Position numbers and translations under genes: made by a program | DNA from: Heterobasidion occidentale | Lineage: Eukaryota > Basidiomycota > Agaricomycetes > Russulales > Bondarzewiaceae | Reading direction: 5' to 3' | DNA length: 64,000 bases | Assembly: GCA_039111635.1 (NCBI GenBank) | Contig: JBCAQO010000007.1 | Location: 1,922,001-1,986,000 of the forward strand | In this document: piece by piece, positions 34,977 through 44,551 of the stretch | How the letters are laid out: every line of letters begins with the position of its first letter | Numbering within the stretch: position 1 is the first letter of the stretch | Notes under the pieces: model-generated | The model's database searches: none | Told to the model about the DNA's origin: nothing | What the model saw: only the letters and a program-made list of their open reading frames with translations

Positions 34977-36683
34977 ATGCCTGATACAATCTCAAGGTAC
35001 GTGCACGATCCTCTCTCAACGCAGTCAATCCAACCCACTTCTTATTTTTGCTCAGCACAACCACTCCTGCCATTCCACGGCTGCCATCCGACGTTGCAGA
35101 CGAGTTTTCCGCTGGCTTGCAAACTACCAGCGCAGCCTCTGCACCCTTCCACGTCCATTCTATCCCCCCCGAGATACTCACCTGCATCTTCGTCTGGCTC
35201 ATCACCCTCAACCCGGTTGTCGGACCATGGGGCAATATGTCGTCGCATACTCGACTCGCCTGGATCGTACCAGCGACACATGTGTGCGCGCGTTGGCGCG
35301 CCGTAGCAATCGCAAATCCATGTCTCTGGACAGAGATCAATCACAATACCATCGGCATCGAGTGGGCTCTGGAGATGGCGCGTCGCGCCTGTCAAGCGCC
35401 TATCGATGTGTACACGGATGCAGACTGCATGCCGCTCTTGGACTGCGTCGTCGAACACATCGACCACGTGCGGCACCTTCAGCTCAGAGATATCCGTCAA
35501 GGCAACATGACCTCGGTCCTCGCGCGCCTCAACCGCCCCGCGCCAATGTTGGAATCTGTCGAGATCTACTGTAGGAGCACGAGCACGCTGCCTACAGACC
35601 TTTTTGCAAACACCACCCCACGCCTGCGCCACGTCTGGCTTAGCGACTGCTACGTCCCCCCAAATCACACCGTATTGTCGGCAAGCCTTGTCTCACTGAA
35701 AATTCACATGTGGACGACTGATCGGACGCCACTGGAATACACCTACGATGAGCTACTTGACGTCCTCGAGCGAATGCCGGACCTCGAGGTCCTACATCTC
35801 AACCCCCTCCCGTTGCCTGGCCCTGCCTCGCTGGAAAGTCCCGCAGCGTCTCCCTCCCGCACCTCGACGTGCTACGTCTTGAAGGTGGTCTGGGTGGCTG
35901 TTGCCGTCTTGCAGCTAGCCTGGATCTCCCTGCCCATACCTCGATCCGGATGATATGTGTATCTTTCTCAGACAACAGGAGGACTGCCATCCGCTTGTCC
36001 CATTCATCACCGAGCGGATCGCCGCGGCAGCCACGATACACCCCATCGAGCATCTCTACATGAACGGCGCGTGGGCTACATTCATCAGGCTTTCCTTCGG
36101 ACCTCTCAAAGCGCACACGACCCGATTCAGCGCTCTGCCTCTCGACGTCGCCATTCGTTTTCCATTGCCCGACGGCGAGGTCCCCGCTGGTTTCTCGAGT
36201 CCGTCTGCGCCGTGCTTCCGCTCGGCGGGCTGCGAGAGCTGTCGGTAGACACGGGCTACGAGAGTTGGTTCCAGCCAGGGCACTGGCAGGAGACGCCTCC
36301 GCCCCGCGAAGCGAGTGGAGACGGTAAACGTGCGGGGCGCGGCGGCCAGGCATCTCGTGAGCTCGCTCAGGATGGAGTCGCGTGCGGGCGAGCCGCCAGA
36401 TGAAGCACCGACTCTGCTATTTCCGGCATTGAAAACCCTCGCCCTGTGGGAGCTGTTGGGCATCCACGACGTCGCGCCAGGGACACCGCGATCAGATGAA
36501 GAGCTCGTGGGAGCACTCGCTTCTCGCACGCCGAAGGCACCGCTCGAGACGCTGAAGCTTTTGGATTGCAATGTGCAGAAGAAATGGATAGAGACCTTTG
36601 AAGCCGTCGTGCCTACTGTCATCATGGATTCTGACGCTCGGTTCCCGATACCGTTCCTTTACCGCGGCAGTAAGCATGAGTGA
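34977..36683 (+). CDS. F-box family member 1, copy 2 (several one-base indels)
   Basis: Same gene as 22744-24451. Exon 1 is 34977-34996. Frame breaks relative to copy 1 occur near 35834 (one G missing, CTGGAAAG), 35979 (one G missing), 36184 (one C missing) and 36296 (one C added). The end is intact: TTTCCGGCATTG leads to FLYRGSKHE and a stop at 36683. None of these breaks is in copy 1, so the underlying gene is probably whole. Confidence 0.7.
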
Positions 36684-37512
36684 TCGGTAGGAAATCGAGG
36701 GCCTCAGCGCAGCATGCCGCAATTCTGTTTTCTCCCACCGATTCTCAATACGTACGTGATCTGAATCTAACAAAAGCTGAGAGTGGGTCCATGCCTTTGA
36801 GACGTTGACAGGACAATAACGTGACCGCTTTTTAACTATCGAGGTGCAAAACACGGTCTCATCTATCCTCCACATCGGCCGAATTGCGGACGTGTCCGGC
36901 TAGGTTTCAGCATCCCGTGGTCGCTGCTCGCAAGCTTCCGTGCATGGACCGTACCGTACCCCGCGCGGCCGCCGTGACGTCCTCGTGACCACGGTGCACT
37001 ACCTAGTACAAGACCGCCGCAAGCCTCGTCATCACGTCCAGCTGCTCGCTGCCATGTACGAGTACAGGCACCACCCATCCACATCGCACCCACGCAGGAG
37101 AGCTCCGCCCTGCGCGCTCGTGATCGCGGTGTCGAGAATTGTACCGCACGCTGAATGGATTTCACCCTTCATAAGCAGCCGCTGTCCGGCCTCTTTCCTA
37201 GCCTTGCCTCGAGCAACAAGCGCCGAGCAGCGGCATCCTTCGACGACCCAGGTGTCCTCATAATCATATAATTATCACCATATTTTGTTGACCCTGTGTA
37301 CATGAATGACATTTATTCTCGAACGTGAATGCACTCACCGTCCCGGCGTGATCGAGGAGTGAGCTCGCTTTGCGAGGAGTCGAGGACGAAGGGTTCCCCA
37401 ATGTCACGGACAGAGAAGGTTTGTGACAAGCGCGTGACCTTGCTCTACTGCTGATGCCCTTCTCCACGTTCTGGCAGCCCACATCTTCCTTACGAAGGGA
37501 GGACTGAGAAAT
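36684..37512. other. Intergenic between tandem F-box genes
   Basis: Same as 24452-25282. It contains the conserved 3' flank of member 1 and the upstream region of member 2. No gene is seen. Confidence 0.5.
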
Positions 37513-39145
37513 ATGCCTGATTCAATCTCAAGGTAAGTGCATAATCCTCTCTGAATGCAGTCTATCCAACCCACTTCTTATTTTGCTCAGCACAACCACT
37601 CCTGCCATTCCACGGCTGCCATCCGACGTTGCAGACGAGTTCTCCGGCCCTGGCTCGCAAACTACCAGCTCAGCCTCTGCACCCTTTCACATCCATTCTA
37701 TCCCCCCCGAGATACTCACACACATCTTTGTCTGGCTCATCACTCTCGACCCGATCGTCGCATCATGGGACAGGGTGACGGCGCATGCTCGACTCGCCTG
37801 GATCGTACCGGCGACACATGTGTGCGGGCGTTGGCGCGCCGCAGCGATCGCACATCCGCACCTCTGGACAGAGATCGCCAACGAGCCACTTGGCGTTCAA
37901 TGGGCTCTGGAGATGACGCGTCGCGCCCGTCAGGCGCCCGTGGCTGTAACCCTGGACGCAGACTGCATGCCGCTCTCTGACTACGTCGTCAAACACATCG
38001 ACCACGTGCGGCATCTCGAGCTTAGAGATGGCCCTATGGGCGACGTGACTACGGTTCTCACACGCCTCATCCGCCCCGCACCAATGTTGGAATCTGTAAA
38101 TATCTTCTGTAATTGCATGTGCGCGGTACCTTGCCCGACAGACCTTTTTGCACACACGACCCCGCGCCTGCGCCACGTTTCTCTCGTCAACTACTATGTC
38201 CCTCCGAATCACGCCATTTTTTCGGCAAGCCTCTTCTCGCTGAAGTTCATCAATCACTTGTTTTTTAATGCCGAAACCGACTCGCCACCGAAACAATACA
38301 CCCACGATGAGGTGCTTGACGTCCTCGAGCGAATGCCGGCCCTCGAGGTCCTATATGTCCATCATGTCCTGTCACCTGGCCCTGCCTCGATGGGTACCTC
38401 CCGCAGTGTCTCCCTCCCGCGCCTCAATGAGCTGAGTCTCGGAGGTGTGTTGAACAGCTGTTGCTCGCTCGCAGCGAACCTCGACCTCCCTACCCACACC
38501 TCGGTCCAAATGATCTGCTACCCTGTCTCAGACACCTGGGAGGACTGCCACCTTCTCGTCCCATTCATGGCCAGGCGGGTCGCTGCGGCAGCCGCGATGC
38601 ACGCTATCGAGCATCTCGCCATATACACCATGTCGGACACGGCCATCAGGCTTACCCTCGGGTGTCTCGAAGCGCGCAGGGCCCCATCCAGCGCTCTGCC
38701 TCTTGACGTTGACATTAGTTTTTCATTGAGCGGCGGTGCGATCATCCGCGGGCTGGTGGAGGCCTTCTGCGCCGTGGTTCCGCTCGGCGGGCTGCACGAG
38801 CTGTCGGTATTCACGGGCCTCGAGAGCTGGTGGAGGCCACAGCACTGGCAGGAAATGCTCCGCCCCGCGCAGTGCGTGGAGACGGTGAACGTGCGGGGCA
38901 TGGCGGCCATGCACCTCGTCAGCTCGCTCGGGAGGGAGTCGCGTGCAGGCGAGCCGGCAGAGGAAGCGCCGTCTCTGCTCTTTCCCACGTTGAAAACCCT
39001 GGCCCTGTGGGGATGGGTCCACGACGAGAGGTCAGAGACACAGCGATTAAACGAAGCGCTTGTGGAAGCACTCGCCCATCGCTTGCCGGAAGCACCGCTC
39101 GAGACGCTGAGGTTTTTGCAGTGCGATGTGCACAGGGATGGGTAG
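37513..39145 (+). CDS. F-box protein, member 2 of the tandem pair
   Basis: Paralogue of member 1 and the best preserved of the family. Exon 1, 37513-37532 (MPDSIS), a 58-bp intron GTAAGT..CTCAG, then exon 2, 37591-39145, giving 524 residues. The F-box is IPPEILTHIFVW followed by THVCGRWRAAAIAHPHLWTE (about residues 39-86). Leucine-rich-like segments include HIDHVRHLELRD, LEVLYVHHVL and LPRLNELSLGGVL. Compared with member 1 it ends early: a one-base shift at about 39138 gives a stop, while another frame continues as WVEKIEAIVPTVTLDSNAQF to 39214, matching the C-terminus of member 1. This may be an indel error or a natural loss of about 25 residues. It lies head-to-tail with member 1, and the 3' flanks match, so it arose by tandem duplication. 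Confidence 0.78.
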
Positions 39146-39216
39146 AGAAAATCGAAGCCATCGTGCCCACTGTCACATTGGATTCAAACGCCCAGTTCCC
39201 GCTACGATGGTATTAG

Positions 39217-40336
39217 ACACGGGTAATCGGTAGAAAATCGAGGGCCTCAGCGCAGCACGCCGCACTTCTGTTTTCTCCCACCGATCCCCAATGTACGCAC
39301 GTGATCTGAATCCAACAAAAGCTGAGAATGGGTCCCTGCCTTTGGGACGTCGACATGACAAGGAGATGAAAAGCGACCGCTTTCCGACTATCGAGGTGTA
39401 AAGCACAGTCTCATCTGTCCCTCCACATTGGCCGAACCGAACTCCGGACGTGTCCGGCTCGGTTTCAGCATCCCGTGCTCGTTTCTCGCAAGCTCCCGCG
39501 GCTCGCTGCCACGTACTACGAGCACTCGTACACGCACCACCCACGCACCACCCACGCACGCACGTCGCATCCTCACGGCAGAGCCCCGCCCCGCCCCGCC
39601 CCGCCCGTCGCCCGCAACCGCGTCCTCGAGACCCAGACCGTCCCCCGCGTCGACTCAATCTCTCCACCACAGCCCCGCCACCCCTGCCGCCCCCACAGCC
39701 CCGCCACCGCCGCCATCCGCGCGTCCATCCTGTGCGGCCCGCTCTCAGTATCATCAGCCCGCGCCCCGCCTATCCATCTCACACCCACAGGCCCACACGT
39801 CCGCGTTCCCGTTTTTGTCGAACTCGTATACCCACGTCGAGCGGCGGCATCTCCAGCCGAGGACCGTACGCCGGCGTGTACTCGTACTCGTACCGGGCTG
39901 TCCCGCTAGTAGTAGAGTAATACATGTACCCCGAGTCGGCTCTGAGCAGTGTGCGCCGCACGGGACGTCGTGCCAGCGGGGAACGTGTTGTCCAGTTCAT
40001 TGTCCTCAGTGAGGAGAGGCCGCGATGCGAAGATCGGGGTGTGTACTGTGTACTGGTGTACGTAGCAAGGGCAGTGGCCATAAGTAGTCGATGTATCTGG
40101 AATGCGGGGCGTCGTGCACGGTGGTGCCGTGACTGTCAAGCCAGTTTCTTCGCGTGTTTGCCATCCATCGCTGTCCCGATAACGACGTGTGCCTCGAATC
40201 ATGCGACCACCGAGCCGCGACGCGCGCACACGCGCTCAGACACGGATGCGGATCCGATGGTACAACAACATAGATTCGAACTGCTCAAAACCCGATGCGG
40301 ATACAGACACGCGACGACGAACGTAGTACACAACTC
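39217..40336. other. Intergenic, conserved F-box 3' flank then GC-rich DNA
   Basis: 39230-39560 matches the 3' flank of member 1. 39560-39620 is a CCCGCC-rich run where the other version begins after the second gap. The remainder up to 40336 is downstream of eEF1B and should hold its 3' untranslated region. No gene is supported. Confidence 0.5.
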
Positions 40337-43109
40337 TTACAGCTCTGCGCGACACGAACCGAATCAGCGACCGATCGCGAGCACGGAGAACGAGGCGCTT
40401 ACTCTGCATGGCGGCGACGTCCGAGCTCTGCACGTAGTCCTCGAACTCGGCGATCTTCTCCTGGAGCTCGTCGAGGGACACCAGCTCGTCCTCTGGAAAC
40501 AGGGTCAGATCAGGAGAAGGCGCGGCGCGGCACGGCGCACGACGTGCGGGCGGGCGGACGCGACTCACCAACGACGAGGGTGATCTGGAGCTTCCTGATG
40601 CCGTAGCCGACGGCGACGAGCTTGCTGGCGCCCCAGACGAGGCCCTCCTGCTCGATCGAGCGGACAGACTCCTCGAGGGCCTTCATGTCCGTCTCGTCGT
40701 CCCAGGGCTTCACCTCGAGGGTGACGACGGACTGCACGGGCGAAGGGCATCAGCGTCCGTGAACGATCGTCGATGTGGATGGTACCGACCTTGGCGATGG
40801 TCTTGGGCTTGTTCGCCTTCTTGGCGTGGTAGGCGGCGACACGCTCGGCCTTGACGCGCTCTGCCTCGGCGTCGTCTTCCTCGTCGGAGCCGAAGAGGTC
40901 GACTTCATCGTCGTCGTCCTCCTCGGCGGCGGCGGGAGCGGCGGGGGCGGGTGCGGGTGCGGCAGTGAAGGCCTCGCCGGCGGTGCTGGAGCCCGCGAGG
41001 GAGTCGAACTCGGAGGAGTAGGACTTGATGTGGTTGTACCAGCGGAAGGCGTGCGGGGAGGTGGCGGCGGCGGGGATGCCGGTGAGGGCCTTGAAGACGT
41101 GGACGTCGGCCTGGGAGGGGGTGTAGCTGCGGGCCAAAAAAAACGAGTCAGGAAAGGAGGCTCGAGGATGGACGCGGAGAAGGTGGATGGATCAGAAAGC
41201 TAAGGATTTTAAGTTGTCGGCATGCTTGAGCAGCGGTGTCTAGTCGCCTCTTGGAAACACGGACCATAGCGGATACTCATCACGGAAGAGCGAGAGATGA
41301 AGAGAGAGACGCACCCCTCGATGTAGGACCGGGCGGCGAGGTGGGCTTCGAGCTTGAGGAGGTCGAAAGACATTGTGGTGGAGAGCGCGATCGATGGAGA
41401 GAGAAATTTTAAGAGGACACACGTGATGTTTAGGGCAGGCGGATGGGGATCTTGGATCGGGGGGATCAGATCGCTCGAGATTCGAATGATTTCTGTCAGC
41501 GTTGAGGGTCGGTTGCTTATCAGATGCTCGGCGGTGGAGGTGATGCATCAGGGCAGCCGAGGGGATGGAAGCCCTTCTAGCGCTGCACACACAACGCCGT
41601 TGAGCACGTCGCCAGTCACGTTCAGCGTCGAGGCAACTGCTGTTCGGATACGAACAGACCGAGGGTCCGGGCATCAGCAGCCCATAAGTAATACTTCCAC
41701 CCCAACCGGGCACCCACCGTCGACCGCCATCATGTCCCCCTCCCCGCTCGACATCGTCCCGCAGGAGGTCCTCGAGCACATCGCCTTCTTCGCCGCCTCC
41801 GCCGACCCCATCGGCCCGCCCGCCGACCTCGTCCCGCTCCTGCTCGCCAACCGCCGGCTCTCCGCCGCCCTCTCCAGCGCGTCCCCGCACCTCCACGCCC
41901 GCATCTTCGCTGCCAAGTTCGACGCCCGCGCCCCGCTCCGCCGCCTCGGCCCCCGCGCCACCGCCCCGCGCCAGCTCGCGGCCGACCTCCGCCGCCGCTT
42001 CGTCCTCCTCCAGCGCGTCCGCATGCACGTCGGCTGCTTCGTCCACCCGAGCAGCGGCGCCTCCGCCGCGGACGACGCCGAGGCCCACGAGCTCGTCAGC
42101 GAGATGCTCTGGACCGTGTACGTCATGATGCTCGAGAACGACGGCAGGAACGAGCGCCAGCTGCGCGAGTACGCCCACATGGACGCCTGGCTGCGCGACT
42201 ACTGGTTCGACCCGAGCGGCGCGTCCGGCGCCCGCATCGCCATCGCCAACAACCAGTGGCCCCCGCAACACGGAGCTCTCCGCCGTCGCCATGTGGCTCT
42301 TCTGGTTCCTCCTCCGCCCCGGTGAGCCGTCCCCCGCGCGCTCTCCTGCCCCCACCCGCCGCCCGTTCACCGCCCGCGCCCCCCGCAGAGGACTACTTCT
42401 TGGACGAGCTGACCTTCCCCAGCGTCATGAGCACCCTCAAGATCATCGCCCTCGCCGCGCACAAGGTCAGTCGGCGCACGCCCCACACCCGATCGCGCGA
42501 ACGATCACGCAGCCCCGCTGATGCCCCCTGCCCTGCCCTGCCCCACGCAGTACCCGATCTGCCAGCCCTCCTGGACCGACTACATCCCGCGCCGCCCGCC
42601 AAAACACCCCCCCTCCCTCGCACACGGCGCCTACCCGCCCCTCGCCCCGCCCCCGCTCGCCGCCCCCGCCATCCTCGCCTACCTCGCCCTCGCCCCGAAC
42701 CACCGCGCCCCCGCCGCCCGCACCCTCGTCACCCCGCACGCGTCCCCGCTCCCCCCGTCCGCCGTGTCCGCCGACCTGCCCATGAGCGCAGAGTGGGACA
42801 GCGAGTGGCTGCGCTGCCTCGCGCTCGCGGGCACCCCCACCGCCGCCGACGCGAACGCGAACGCGGACCCGCCCGCGCGCGCGTTCAAGCTCGGCAGCTT
42901 GGAAGGCGTCTGGGAGGGCCTCTTCACGGCACGTGTCTTCTCCCCTCCCCTCCCACGATCGCCCCTCTGACCCATCCCGACCCTCCGCCCCCCTCCCCGC
43001 GCGCTTCTCTTCTCCTCGCCTCCTCGGCTCGGCTCGACTCGGCTCGCCCTCGCCGTCGCGTGTGCAGTACACCGACTTCACGGCCTACGCCGCGCTCCTC
43101 TCCGGCGCC
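39595..43109. repeat. 3.5 kb segment present twice, version 1
   Basis: Matches 60498-64000 in order and orientation, covering eEF1B and most of the F-box-like gene. Differences are more frequent than in the 12.1 kb pair: a 14-bp difference near 41505, a 12-bp in-frame difference near 42840, a 3-bp one near 41882, and many substitutions. This looks like two alleles. Confidence 0.88.
40337..41373 (-). CDS. EFB1: Translation elongation factor eEF1B alpha (EF-1 beta), version 1
   Basis: Guanine-nucleotide exchange factor that reloads eEF1A with GTP during translation in the cytosol. Five exons: 41315-41373, 40790-41126, 40569-40731, 40403-40492 and 40337-40344, coding for 218 residues, the usual size. 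N-terminal part [20 protein letters not shown] joins [16 protein letters not shown] (GST-C-like). An acidic linker ([18 protein letters not shown]) leads to KPKTIAK. The C-terminal exchange domain starts at about residue 133: [36 protein letters not shown]. The tail DVAAMQKL is split across the last intron, leaving only AGCTGTAA in exon 5. The donor after KTIAK is a weak GTCGGT. The family match is clear. This is the best housekeeping anchor in the window. Confidence 0.95.
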
Positions 43110-43948
43110 GCCCCGCCGACGCTCCACCAGAGCGTCGTCGCGCGCCACCCGCAGACGTGGAAGCTGCGCGAGTACCACCTGCTCGCCCCCGAGCCGTCCG
43201 CGCACGCCCCCCGCCGCCGCGACCGCAACAGCCACGCTGACGCTGACGGCCACAGCGAAGGCGGCGAAGGCGAGGACTCGGACGAAGACGAGGACGAAGA
43301 CGAGGACGCGCACGAGGACGCGCACCGCCCGCTGTCCGTCGGCGACCCGCTGCGCGCGTTCTTCCCGCCCGGCGTCGACATGCGCCCCACGGCCAACGCG
43401 GTGCTCGTCCGCGAGCCGGGGCGCGCCGGCGCCGCGCGCTACGAGGGCGCGCGCGCGCACGGGGACGCGGCGCAGGCGGAGGAGTACGCGCGCCGCGTGC
43501 GCGAGGTGCTCGTCGTGGGAGAGGTCAGTCCGCCCGCGCCGTTGTGCGCGTCCGTCGTACTGACCCCGCATACGCGCGCGCGCACGCACGCACGCACGCA
43601 GGGCCACTCTTCGTGGGGCATCTTCAACCTCCTGGGCCGCGTCCGGCCGGGCGACGGCTTCATCAGCATCTCGAAGGAATACGTGCGTGTTCCCCCTCCC
43701 CCTCGTCCCTCTCGTCCCCCTTGTCCCCCTTCCCTTCCCTTTTTTTTACGTGCTCGCGCGCGCAGGTCGACGGCGACCGCGGGCGGTGGCTCTACCGCGG
43801 CTACCTCGTCGGGGACCGGCACGGGAACCTCGTCGGGCGCTGGCGCGACACGCTCAGCCCGATCGGCGTCGCTGGGTACGAGGGCTGCTTCTTCATGGGG
43901 CGGCGCGGGGGCGGCGGCGCGGGCGGCGGGCGGTGGGAGCGCAGGTGA
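41732..43948 (+). CDS. Conserved F-box-like protein, version 1
   Basis: Six exons: 41732-42321, 42389-42465, 42551-42928, 43068-43523, 43602-43682 and 43766-43948, about 587 residues. The start MSPSPLDIVPQEVLEHIAFF leads directly into an F-box-like domain (LDIVPQEVLEHIAF, LVPLLLANRRLSAAL). Conserved blocks follow: MLWTVYVMMLENDGRN, AMWLFWFLLRP, STLKIIALAAHKYPICQPSW. An acidic insert (EDSDEDEDEDED) precedes HSSWGIFNLLGRVRPGDGF, RGRWLYRGYLVG and VAGYEGCFF near the C-terminus. I recall this as a conserved Agaricomycete family without a named function. One extra C near 42262 (GGCCCCCGC) breaks exon 1; the other version is intact there. Intron 3 starts GCACGT, a GC-AG intron. It is divergent from eEF1B, with about 360 bp between the two starts. 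Confidence 0.8.
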
Positions 43949-44551
43949 CGCGGCGTGGTGAGGTTGATGCTGGGGGCCGGGCCCGGGTGCTCGAAGCGAG
44001 ATCTTTTTTCTTTGTGGGGTTCGTACGTGCGTCGGTCGGGGTTCTGGCTCTGGCCGCTTTCGGTAGTTTTTTTTTTGGTTGTTGGATCCTGCGTTGTTGT
44101 GTACCGATGAGCACATGTGTATTATATGTGCGGATGGCCCGTATACTGATTTGGTGACTGGTCTCCTGCGGGAGCGTATGCTGGGCGTCGACGAGTTATC
44201 GGTACGTTCGTACCCTTGGAGCCTTCTTAGACAATAGCGAACGGCGGGCGACCTGCTCCTCGTCGCCTCTCCAGTCACCCATATGTTTGGAGAGACCGGC
44301 CCAAAGAGCCTTGTCAGACGTCGCCTGGCTGTCCACGCCCGCATCTCGTCGGCGGACTCGCGGACTCGCGGACTCGGCCCGCGTTTGAACAGTGATGATC
44401 GTTCGCGAGCGTTTGCAGATGCGCATACCGCTCTGATGTTTCCCGCAGTCCCTCGAGTGATGGTCTGTGCACGCACGCAGTTCTGGCCTCTATCGACGGT
44501 ACAGCGCACGTCTGACATTGGCACAAGAAACCCCTCACGATATATATATAT
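43949..44551. other. Convergent 3' region
   Basis: Lies between the ends of two convergent genes. It contains T-rich runs near 44066 and a TA repeat at 44541-44550. No gene is seen. Confidence 0.5.

Larger units (their letters stand above)
25518..37646. repeat. 12.1 kb duplicated segment, copy 2 (prefix of middle contig)
   Basis: Counterpart of 13290-25417. Examples of differences from copy 1 are GCAGACGAGTG for GCAGATGAGTG, GCATGGCTTGTC for GCATAGCTTGTC, and GCAGTATACG for GCAATATACG, plus many one-base indels in homopolymers. Its first 720 bp repeat part of repeat B copy 2. 26240-26545 holds no gene. Confidence 0.9.

Noticed and set aside
13290..37646. Genuine tandem duplication of a terpene synthase cluster
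   Set aside because: Both copies end or begin exactly at the N gap, as for an unmerged contig overlap. I report it as a probable assembly effect.
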